NCBI GenBank assembly: GCA_003500955.1
Contig: DNQP01000259.1
Span: 1-18,664 of the forward strand
Direction: 5' to 3'
Length of the DNA stretch: 18,664 nucleotides
From: Curvibacter sp.
GTDB taxonomy: Bacteria; Pseudomonadota; Gammaproteobacteria; Burkholderiales; Burkholderiaceae_C
In this document: positions 7,469-15,453 of the stretch, one piece after another
Layout: each line of letters starts with the position of its first letter
Numbering within the stretch: the stretch's first letter is position 1
Position numbers and translations under genes: made by a program
The notes under the pieces: model-generated
The model's database searches: none
What the model saw: only the letters and a program-made list of their open reading frames with translations
Told to the model about the DNA's origin: nothing

Positions 7469-7942
7469 ATGACCGACCGCTCCCCCCTGCCCCGCCGCCA
7501 GCTGCTGGGCGCCGTGGCCGCTGCCACAGCAGGCACCGCCCTGTCTGTCCAGGCTGCGGGCCAGCCCGCGAACGAGGGCCCGCCGCACAAGATCGTCTAC
7601 CAGCTCAACCGCGCCGAGCCGGATTACCAGGAAGCCATCCTCAACTCCGTCGGTGCCATGCTCAAGAAGTATGTGGACGACGTGGCGATTGCCGTCGTGG
7701 TCTGGGGACCGGGCATCCATCTGCTGGCGAAAAAGCCGCAACGCCCGGTGGCCCCGGTGCTGCAGCAACGCGTCAGGAGCATGAGCGAGTCCTATGGCGT
7801 GGAGTTCGTGGCCTGCGGCAACACCATGCACAGCCTGGGCTGGAGCCAGGCCGACATGCTGGACATCGCACGCATCGAGGAAGTCGGTGCCGCCGCGGTG
7901 ATGGAATTCCAGAAGAAGGGCTACGCCTACCTGGCCTGGTGA
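7469..7942 (+). CDS. Exported DsrE/DsrF-like family protein with Tat-type signal
   Basis: This small 157-residue protein begins with a twin-arginine type signal: PRRQLLG (residues 8-14) and a hydrophobic Ala-rich stretch, with probable cleavage after SVQA (about 29). The mature part starts KIVYQLNRAEPDYQEAILNS and contains VVVWGPGIHLL (77-86) and EFVACGNTM (112-120). This pattern belongs to the DsrE/DsrF/YchN-like fold of sulfur-relay and related proteins, with one conserved cysteine, Cys116. Function is not established for such stand-alone exported members. I chose the second ATG (7469) because TGGAG lies six bases upstream; the ATG at 7457 would overlap that site. It stands alone on the plus strand, between two minus-strand genes, with no other sulfur-relay gene in sight. 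Confidence 0.8.
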   Translation: MTDRSPLPRRQLLGAVAAATAGTALSVQAAGQPANEGPPHKIVYQLNRAEPDYQEAILNSVGAMLKKYVDDVAIAVVVWGPGIHLLAKKPQRPVAPVLQQRVRSMSESYGVEFVACGNTMHSLGWSQADMLDIARIEEVGAAAVMEFQKKGYAYLAW

Positions 7943-7951
7943 GCCGAGGCC

Positions 7952-8905
7952 TCAGACCCCGGCCAGCGTGCGCAGATGGGCTTCCACGCTGCGCCCCAGC
8001 GCGCTGAGGTTGTAGCCGCCCTCCAGGCAGGAGACGATGCGCTGCTTGCTGTAGCGCCGGGCCACGTCCATGATGCGCCCGGTGATCCAGGCGTAGTCCT
8101 CCTCGACCAGACCGAGCTGGGCCAGGTCATCCTCGCGGTGGGCGTCGAAACCGGCGCTGATGAAGATCATCTCGGGCTTGTGCGCCTCCAGGCGCGGCAT
8201 CCACAGCGTTTCCACAATCTCGCGGATGGCCATGCCCTTGGTGTAAGCCGGCACGGGCACATTGACCAGGTTGTCGGCGTCCGAGCGCGAGCCACCCGGC
8301 GGGTAGAAGGGATGCTGGTAGAAGCTCACCATGAGGATGCGCGGGTCGCCGGCGACGATGTCCTCGGTCCCGTTGCCATGGTGCACGTCAAAGTCGACGA
8401 TGGCCACACGCTTGAGGCGGTGCCGCTCCACCGCGTACTTGGCGGCCACGGCCACGTTGTTGATGAAGCAAAAGCCCATGGCCTGCGCGCGACCCGCGTG
8501 ATGCCCCGGGGGGCGCACGGCGCAGAAGGCGTTTTCCAGCTCCCCGGCGATCACGGCGTCGGTCGCCGCCAGGGCCGCCCCCGCGCCACGCAGGATGGCG
8601 TTCCAGCTGTTGACGTTCATGGCCGTGTCCGGGTCGATCATGGCGTAGTGCGGGCCGCCGGCGAGCTGCTCGTCGACCAGCGTGGCGCTCATGCCGCGCA
8701 GGGCCAGCACATGGGTGCGGCTGTGCGCCAGCTCCACCTCGTCCAGTGAGGCCAGGGGTGCGTCGATGCGGATCAGCGCATGGTCCACCCCGCTGATCAG
8801 CAGCCGCTCCTCGATCGCATCGAGGCGCTCGGGACATTCCGGGTGACCCGGACCCATCTCGTGCTTGCGGCAATCGCCATGTGTGTAAAAGCCTGTCCTG
8901 CTCAT
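7952..8905 (-). CDS. Histone deacetylase-family (class II-like) amidohydrolase
   Basis: This 317-residue Zn-dependent deacetylase is of the arginase/deacetylase fold. Visible active-site elements are RPPGHHAG (131-138) with the catalytic His pair 135/136, DFDVHHGNGT (171-180) with metal ligands Asp173 and His175, AGFDAH (251-256) with the third ligand Asp254, and EGGY (295-298) with the transition-state Tyr298. The N-terminal segment GPGHPECPERL is typical of bacterial members. Bacterial homologues act on acetylpolyamines or other small N-acetyl compounds and possibly acetylated proteins; the substrate here is unknown. The ATG at 8905 has AGGTG about six bases upstream. The open frame continues far upstream but runs antisense to the moxR-like gene and is not coding. 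It ends nine bases from the stop of the convergent DsrE-like gene. Confidence 0.93.
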   Translation of the reverse strand: MSRTGFYTHGDCRKHEMGPGHPECPERLDAIEERLLISGVDHALIRIDAPLASLDEVELAHSRTHVLALRGMSATLVDEQLAGGPHYAMIDPDTAMNVNSWNAILRGAGAALAATDAVIAGELENAFCAVRPPGHHAGRAQAMGFCFINNVAVAAKYAVERHRLKRVAIVDFDVHHGNGTEDIVAGDPRILMVSFYQHPFYPPGGSRSDADNLVNVPVPAYTKGMAIREIVETLWMPRLEAHKPEMIFISAGFDAHREDDLAQLGLVEEDYAWITGRIMDVARRYSKQRIVSCLEGGYNLSALGRSVEAHLRTLAGV

Positions 8906-8935
8906 GGCACACCTGATTTCGGTTAAGGTCGCGTC

Positions 8936-9856
<921 letters not shown>

Positions 9857-9869
9857 GCGCATCCGCCCC

Positions 9870-10865
9870 ATGAGCGCAGCACCGCCTCTGCCCAACCCGC
9901 TGCTGCATCCCCTGGGCCATGTGCGCGCGCGCTGGCAGCAGTGGTGGCAAGCCCGCCTGCCGCGCAGCGACACCCACACGCTGACCCAGCGCAACGTCTA
10001 CATCCTGCCGACACGCGCGGGCTTCATGCTGGCCGCCACCCTGCTGGTGCTGCTGGTCGCGTCCATCAACTACCAGCTCAATCTGGGCTATCTGCTGACT
10101 TTCCTGCTCGGTGGCTGCGCCATCGTGAGCATGCACATCTCACACGGCACCTTGCGTGGCCTCACCCTGGTGCTGCACCCGGTGGAGTCGCATCACGCCG
10201 GCACGCCCACACGGCTGCGCGTCAGCCTGCACAACGCGCGCAAGAGTGCGCGCTATGGCATCGGCCTGCGCGTGCACACGCCGGACGAGGCCGCGCACTG
10301 GGTCTGGTGCGATGTGCCGGGTCTGGGCAACAGTGACGTGGAACTGGTGCTGCCCGGCCTGCCGCGCGGCCGCCACGACATCCCCACGCTCAGCGCCGAG
10401 ACCCGCTTTCCCCTGGGCATCTTCCGCGTCTGGACGCTCTGGCGGCCTGCCGCCAGCGTGCTGGTCTACCCGCAGGCCGAGGGCTCGCCGCCGCCGCTGC
10501 CCCCGGGCGAGCCGCACAGCAGCGGCGGTGCGGCCGCGCGCCATGTGGCCAGCAGCGAGTTCGACGGCGTGCGCCCCTACCGCCGTGGCGACCCGCTCAA
10601 GAGCATCGTCTGGAAGAAAGCGGCCAAGACCGATGAGCTCGTGAGCCGTGACAGCCTGCAGGCGCAGCATTTTCAGCTCTGGCTGGACCTCAACGAGACC
10701 TATGGCGCCACCACCGAGCAGCGCCTCTCGCGCCTGTGCGCCTGGGTGCTGCAGGCCGAGGCGCAGGAGCTGGACTATGGGCTGCGCCTGCGGGGCCTGG
10801 AGCTGGCGCCGGCGCAGGGGGAAGCGCACAAGCGCGCGTGCTTGCAGGCGCTGGCCCTGTGCTAG
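9870..10865 (+). CDS. DUF58 domain membrane protein
   Basis: This 331-residue protein has two close membrane spans in the N-terminal part (about 51-66 and 72-90). A beta-rich region follows, and then the DUF58 signature SSEFDGVRPYRRGDPLKSI (228-246) continuing to WKKAAKTDELVSRD (248-261). The C-terminal part resembles a degenerate von Willebrand A fold. DUF58 proteins are usual partners of MoxR ATPases; the precise role is unknown, but a link to envelope integrity is often suggested. I set the start at the ATG at 9870, 13 bases after the moxR-like stop. The open frame extends upstream, but that part overlaps the moxR-like gene in another frame. In many relatives a TgpA-like transglutaminase gene follows directly; here comEC follows after 93 bases, and the transglutaminase lies 5 kb away on the other strand. 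Confidence 0.9.
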   Translation: MSAAPPLPNPLLHPLGHVRARWQQWWQARLPRSDTHTLTQRNVYILPTRAGFMLAATLLVLLVASINYQLNLGYLLTFLLGGCAIVSMHISHGTLRGLTLVLHPVESHHAGTPTRLRVSLHNARKSARYGIGLRVHTPDEAAHWVWCDVPGLGNSDVELVLPGLPRGRHDIPTLSAETRFPLGIFRVWTLWRPAASVLVYPQAEGSPPPLPPGEPHSSGGAAARHVASSEFDGVRPYRRGDPLKSIVWKKAAKTDELVSRDSLQAQHFQLWLDLNETYGATTEQRLSRLCAWVLQAEAQELDYGLRLRGLELAPAQGEAHKRACLQALALC

Positions 10866-10958
10866 GGCCTGCTCGCCGTCAGGACATGCGTCCGAGCGAG
10901 CCCGGCCCTCCCATCTTCATGCGAGGCGTTCCGGGCCAGGCCCGATTAGCATCGCTGC
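10866..10958. other. Gap between the DUF58 gene and comEC, with two small inverted repeats
   Basis: This 93-base gap holds GGAC/GTCC around a 4-base loop (within ~10881-10894), enclosed by GCTC/GAGC. It also holds a near-palindrome CGGGCC-A-GGCCCG (10932-10944) just upstream of the comEC start. Neither is followed by a T tract. I see no convincing promoter or ribosome binding site. Confidence 0.35.
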
Positions 10959-13400
10959 ATGCCTGACCAGCCCACCGCGACCCCAGCCCGGCTGTTGACC
11001 CCCTGCCTGCTCGGCGCCATCGCGGGCCTCGCGCTGCAGCTGCAGCAGCCCGAGCTCTGGTCAGTGGCCAGCTACGCCCTGGCGCTGGCCGCTGCGCTTG
11101 CGCTCGTGCTGGTCTTGCGCCGGCTGCCGCCTCCCAGGATCCGGCAGCTGCTGGCCTTTGCCGCTGCCGCCCTGCTGGCCCATGCCAGCACCGGCCTGCG
11201 CGCCACCCACTTCCAGCAGCAGGCGCTGGACCCAGCCCTCGAAGGCCGCGACCTCAGCGTCACGGGCCGCATCAGCGCCATGCCGCAGTTCGGCGAGAAC
11301 AGCACGCGCTTTCGCTACACCGTCGAGCACGCCACGCTGGACGGCCAGGCCGTCGCGGTACCGCCGCGCCTCTACCTGAGCTGGTACGGCGGCTTTCGCA
11401 ACGAGGACGGCGCCGTTCTGGAACCGTTTCTGCAGGCGCCCGAACTGCAAGCCGGCGAGCGCTGGCGCTTCAACGTCCGCCTGCGCGCACCGCATGGCGC
11501 ACGCAATCCCCACGGCTTCGATTTCGAGCTCTGGCTCTGGGAGCAGGGCCTGCAGGCCACGGGCTATGTGCGCACTGGCCGCAAGGACCCGCCGCCGCAG
11601 AACCTGGGACCCAGCGGCGAGCATCCCGTCGAACTGGCACGCCAGCAGGTGCGTGATGCGATCCAGCAGCGCGCGCCGGCCCTGCCCGAGACGGCGCAGG
11701 AACAGGCGCAGGCGCGTGCCCTGGGCGTGGTCGCGGCCCTGGTCACCGGCGACCAGCAGGCCATCGCGCGCAGCGACTGGGACGTCTTCCGCGCCACCGG
11801 CGTGGCCCACCTGATGAGCATCTCGGGCCTGCACATCACGCTCTTTGCCTGGCTGGCCGCCCTGCTGCTGCGCGGGCTCTGGCGCGCCTCACCGCGCCTG
11901 TGCCTGTTCTATCCGGCGCAGCACGCCGGCCTGCTGGGCGGTCTGGCGCTGGCCGCCGCCTATGCGCTCTTCAGCGGCTGGGGGGTGCCGGCACAGCGCA
12001 CCGTGCTCATGCTGGCCACGGCCACGCTGCTGCGCCTCACGGCGCGGCGCTGGCCCTGGCCGCAGCTGTGGCTGCTGACAGCGGCCGTGGTGCTGGCCGT
12101 CGACCCCTGGGCGCTGTTGCAGCCCGGCTTCTGGCTGAGCTTCGTGGCCGTGGGCGTGCTGTTCGCCGGCGTCGGCCATGAGCAACCGGATGCGCCGCGC
12201 ACCCTGCGCGCGCGCCTGCTGGGCCTGCTGCGCGAACAGTGGCTGATCACGCTCGCCCTGGCGCCGCTGACCCTGCTGTTTTTCGGCGAGGTCTCGCTGA
12301 TCGGCCTGCTGGCCAATCTGCTGGCGATACCCTGGGTGACGCTGGGCGTGACACCGCTGGCCCTGCTGGGCACGCTCTGGCCGCCGCTGTGGGATGCCGC
12401 GGCCTGGGCTGTGCAGGTGCTGGGCACGCTGCTGGCCCAGCTCGCGAGCCTGCCGCTGGCCACGCTGGCCGTGGCCCAGGCCCCGCTGTGGGCCGGGCTG
12501 GCGGCGGTGCTCGGCGGCCTGCTGCTGGTCCTGCGCCTGCCCTGGCCCGTTCGGCTGGCCGGCCTGCCCCTGGTCGTGCCGGCGCTGCTGTGGCAGCCCC
12601 CTGCGCCACCGCCCGGACAGTTCGATCTGCTGGCCGCTGACGTGGGCCAGGGCAATGCCGTGCTGGTGCGCACGGCGTCCCACGCCCTGCTCTACGACAC
12701 CGGGCCACGCTATGCCAACGACAGCGACGCAGGCCAGCGCGTGCTGGTGCCGCTGCTGCGCGCCCAGGGCGTGCGGCTGGACACCCTGGTGCTGAGCCAC
12801 CGCGACAGCGACCACACGGGCGGGGCGGCCTCGGTGCTGGGAGCCCAGCCGCAGGCCAGTCTGCTGAGTTCGCTGGATGCCGCGCACGAGCTGCTGGCGG
12901 GACAGCCCGCCCGACGCTGCGAAGCCGGCCAGCGCTGGGTCTGGGACGGCGTGCAGTTCGAGGTGCTGCACCCGCGCGCGGAAGACTACGGGCGCGTGCG
13001 ACACAGCAATGCCCTGTCCTGCGTGCTGCGGGTCAGCAACGGCGTGCAGACAGCTCTGCTGGCCGGGGACATCGAGAAGGGACAGGAGGCACGGCTGCTG
13101 GCCGAGGGCGCTGCGCTGCGCGCCGACTGGCTGCTGGTGCCGCACCATGGCAGCAAGACCTCAAGCACCGCGGCCTTCCTGGACGCGGTGGCGCCGCGCT
13201 GGGCCCTGGTGCAGGCCGGCTACCGCAACCGCTACGGCCATCCGGCCCCCGAGGTGCTGGCGCGCTACGGCGAGCGCGAGGTGCAGCTGCTGGACTCTGC
13301 GCGCTGCGGCGCCGCACGCTGGGCTTCGGCGCAGGCCGATCGGGTGCGCTGCGAGCGCATCGAACAGCGCCGCTACTGGCAGCACCGCCCACCCGGGTGA
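10959..13400 (+). CDS. comEC: ComEC/Rec2 DNA-uptake channel protein
   Basis: This 813-residue polytopic inner-membrane protein carries single-stranded DNA into the cytoplasm during natural transformation. Order of parts: N-terminal spans (about 12-80), a soluble OB-like region (about 90-210), then the Competence domain with HLMSISGLHI (284-293) and many hydrophobic helices to about 545. A C-terminal metallo-beta-lactamase-like domain (about 553-790) starts LLAADVGQGNAVLVR and carries HRDSDHTGG (614-622), AGDIE (702-706) and HHGSK (729-733). The metal-binding HxDxDH motif is intact, consistent with the proposed nuclease role of this domain. The length is normal for proteobacterial ComEC. The ATG at 10959 lacks an evident ribosome site. 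No other competence gene is nearby. Its stop overlaps a possible GTG start of the next gene. Confidence 0.95.
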   Translation: MPDQPTATPARLLTPCLLGAIAGLALQLQQPELWSVASYALALAAALALVLVLRRLPPPRIRQLLAFAAAALLAHASTGLRATHFQQQALDPALEGRDLSVTGRISAMPQFGENSTRFRYTVEHATLDGQAVAVPPRLYLSWYGGFRNEDGAVLEPFLQAPELQAGERWRFNVRLRAPHGARNPHGFDFELWLWEQGLQATGYVRTGRKDPPPQNLGPSGEHPVELARQQVRDAIQQRAPALPETAQEQAQARALGVVAALVTGDQQAIARSDWDVFRATGVAHLMSISGLHITLFAWLAALLLRGLWRASPRLCLFYPAQHAGLLGGLALAAAYALFSGWGVPAQRTVLMLATATLLRLTARRWPWPQLWLLTAAVVLAVDPWALLQPGFWLSFVAVGVLFAGVGHEQPDAPRTLRARLLGLLREQWLITLALAPLTLLFFGEVSLIGLLANLLAIPWVTLGVTPLALLGTLWPPLWDAAAWAVQVLGTLLAQLASLPLATLAVAQAPLWAGLAAVLGGLLLVLRLPWPVRLAGLPLVVPALLWQPPAPPPGQFDLLAADVGQGNAVLVRTASHALLYDTGPRYANDSDAGQRVLVPLLRAQGVRLDTLVLSHRDSDHTGGAASVLGAQPQASLLSSLDAAHELLAGQPARRCEAGQRWVWDGVQFEVLHPRAEDYGRVRHSNALSCVLRVSNGVQTALLAGDIEKGQEARLLAEGAALRADWLLVPHHGSKTSSTAAFLDAVAPRWALVQAGYRNRYGHPAPEVLARYGEREVQLLDSARCGAARWASAQADRVRCERIEQRRYWQHRPPG

Positions 13401-13447
13401 AAACCGCAGTTGCGCCACCGCAGTGGCGCGGCGATGATCGGCACACC

Positions 13448-14344
13448 ATGACGAAAGCAACCAGGCTGGCCTCCCTGCAGATCGCCGACATCGACCGGGA
13501 ACTGGACCAGGCCCGCGCCGAGGGCCCGGTACGCGATATCGTGATCCCGCCCTGCCCGGAGCTGCTGACCGCCCTGCAACTCGAGATGCGCCAGAGCGAT
13601 CCGGACCCGGCCGAGGTCACGCGCATTGCCGGCAGCGATGTGGCCATGGCGGCGGCCCTGCTGCGCCTGGCCAACAGCCCGCTCTACAGCCGGTCCCGGC
13701 CCGCGCACACGGTGGCCGAAGCCGTGAGCCTGCTGGGCCTGGGCCAGACGGCGGCCCTGCTGACCGGCTTTCTGGCGCGCAGCAGCATCCCGGCCAACTC
13801 GCCGCTGCTGGAGCATTTCTGGGAGACGTCGACGCGCCGCTCACTGGCCATGGCCTTCATCGCGCGCCAGCTCTATGGCGTGGACGCCGAGGTGGCGCAG
13901 ACCTGCGGCCTGTTCATGCACGTAGGTCTGCCCATCCTGCTGCAGGGCCTGCGCGGCTACGCCGGCACCCTGGCCGAGGCCATGGCGCGACAGGACCGCA
14001 GTTTCACGGAAACGGAAAACGCCGCGCACCGCACCGACCACGCGGTGGTGGGCGCCATCGTGGCGCGCACCTGGCACCTGCCGCCGGTGATCGCTTTCGC
14101 GATCCGCCTGCACCACGACTTCCATGTGCTGCGCGTGAGCTCCATCCCGGCCGGGGTGCGCACCCTCGTGGCACTGGCCGCGGTGGCCGAGCATCTGGTC
14201 GCGAATTTCGAGGGTGTACCCACCCAACGCGAATGGGCCCAGCACGGCCCGGCCTGTCTGGCCTATCTGCAGATCGGCGAATCGGAGGCGGATCTCTGGA
14301 TCGACACGCTGCACCCCGTGTTCGAGTCCGTGGTGCTGGCCTGA
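13448..14344 (+). CDS. HDOD domain protein
   Basis: This 298-residue protein is built mainly of one HDOD domain, from about residue 30: IPPCPELLTALQLEMRQ, then VTRIAGSDVAMAAALLRLANSPLYS (58-82), the HTVAEAVSLLGLGQ helix (87-100), and GLFMHVGLP (154-162), where HD-domain relatives carry the metal-binding HD pair. The Asp is missing here, as expected for HDOD proteins, which are non-catalytic regulators in signalling and motility pathways. No attached GGDEF, EAL or receiver domain is present. The start is uncertain: I chose the ATG at 13448. A GTG at 13397 overlaps the comEC stop (GTGA) and would add 17 residues. Neither has a good ribosome site. The 3' end overlaps the convergent MltB-like gene by 82 bases. 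Confidence 0.85.
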   Translation: MTKATRLASLQIADIDRELDQARAEGPVRDIVIPPCPELLTALQLEMRQSDPDPAEVTRIAGSDVAMAAALLRLANSPLYSRSRPAHTVAEAVSLLGLGQTAALLTGFLARSSIPANSPLLEHFWETSTRRSLAMAFIARQLYGVDAEVAQTCGLFMHVGLPILLQGLRGYAGTLAEAMARQDRSFTETENAAHRTDHAVVGAIVARTWHLPPVIAFAIRLHHDFHVLRVSSIPAGVRTLVALAAVAEHLVANFEGVPTQREWAQHGPACLAYLQIGESEADLWIDTLHPVFESVVLA

Positions 14345-15453
14345 GTCTGCACCCCCTGGACCGAGGTGCGCGCCCGGGCCACGGCCTGGCCGAGCTCGAT
14401 CACGGCCAAGGCGTAGTAGCTGCTCCAGTTGTAGCGCGTGACGGCATAGAAGTTCTCGGTGCCCGCGACATAGCTGGGTGAGTAGTCGCCGTTCTGCAAT
14501 TCCACCAGGGCCAGCGGCCCCTCGTGCCGCCGGCCAGCCGGGTCCAGCACCACGCCCTTGGCGGCGAACTGGTCAACACCGAAGGTGGGCTTGATGTCGG
14601 GGGCCAGCAGGGTCTCCATGTCCAGCCGGGAGTAGTCGAAGTCCACCGGGTAATGGGTAGGCATCCCCGGCTTCCAGTTGAAGGACTTGAAATAGTGCGC
14701 GACGGAACCGATGGCATCGGCTGGGCTGTCGAGCAGGTCGATGCGGCCGTCCTCATCGAAGTCCACCGCATAGCGGGCCCAGCTCGAGGGCATGAACTGA
14801 GGGATGCCCATGGCCCCCGCATAGCTGCCGCGAGCCTTCATGGGGTCCAGGCCGGCCTGGTGGCGCTGCTTGAGAAACTCACCCAGCTCGCTGCGGAAGA
14901 AGGCCGCGCGCGCCGCAGCGCGCGGATGCTCGGCCGGGAAATCCAGTGCCAGGGTCGTCAGCGTGTCCAGCACCCGGTAGCGCCCCAGGTGGCGCCCGTA
15001 GAAGGTCTCGACGCCGATGATGCCGACGATGATCTCGGGCGGCACGCCGTAGGTGCTGGCGGCGCGCTGCAACAAGGCTTCGTGCGTCTGCCAGAACGCC
15101 ACGCCGGCCTGCACGCGCTCGACCTCCAGAAAACGGCTGCGGTACTGCTGCCAGTTGCGCGGCGTGCTCACCGGCGGCGGTACCACCAGCTTGGCCAGCT
15201 GCGGCACGTGGCGTGCCTTGCCCACGGTGCGGCGCACCCAGCGCGGGTCCAGCCCATGCTGCTGCGCAATCTCGTCGGCCAGGGCCATGGCCTCGGGCCG
15301 GGCCGCATAGGCCGGGCCGCTGCCCTCGATCAGCTGGGGAGCGCTGTCCTGCGCGCGCTTGACGCGCGGCTTCTTCTGGGCACTGGCCTGGGCCGAGGCC
15401 AGGGCAGTGCACAGCAAGGCCAGCAACAGGAGGGTGGGAAGACGTCGGTTCAC
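14263..15453 (-). CDS. mltB: MltB-type lytic murein transglycosylase
   Basis: This 396-residue periplasmic enzyme cleaves the glycan strands of peptidoglycan to leave 1,6-anhydro-muramyl ends. A Sec signal peptide is visible (RR at 3-4, hydrophobic 7-19, cleavage near SAQASAQ, 20-26). The cysteine at 15 has Leu before it, so it is not a normal lipobox. Catalytic Glu149 is in GIIGVETFYGRHLG (144-157), followed by AGAMGIPQFMPSSW (212-225) and the EF-hand-like DFDEDGRIDL (231-240), as in Slt35/MltB. The usual family end is near YNWSSYYALAVIELGQAV (341-358). About 37 further residues follow, the last ~27 encoded antisense to the HDOD gene. It starts with GTG at 15453, overlapping the TGA of the upstream transglutaminase gene, which suggests translational coupling. 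Confidence 0.93.
   Translation of the reverse strand: MNRRLPTLLLLALLCTALASAQASAQKKPRVKRAQDSAPQLIEGSGPAYAARPEAMALADEIAQQHGLDPRWVRRTVGKARHVPQLAKLVVPPPVSTPRNWQQYRSRFLEVERVQAGVAFWQTHEALLQRAASTYGVPPEIIVGIIGVETFYGRHLGRYRVLDTLTTLALDFPAEHPRAAARAAFFRSELGEFLKQRHQAGLDPMKARGSYAGAMGIPQFMPSSWARYAVDFDEDGRIDLLDSPADAIGSVAHYFKSFNWKPGMPTHYPVDFDYSRLDMETLLAPDIKPTFGVDQFAAKGVVLDPAGRRHEGPLALVELQNGDYSPSYVAGTENFYAVTRYNWSSYYALAVIELGQAVARARTSVQGVQTQASTTDSNTGCSVSIQRSASDSPICR

Noticed and set aside
11889..13148. 419-codon open frame opposite comEC, Gln/Arg/His-rich
   Set aside because: It is a shadow of high-GC comEC with no recognisable motif.
14263..15453. MltB as a lipoprotein
   Set aside because: A cysteine occurs at residue 15, but Leu precedes it instead of Gly/Ala/Ser, and a normal Sec cleavage site lies later.
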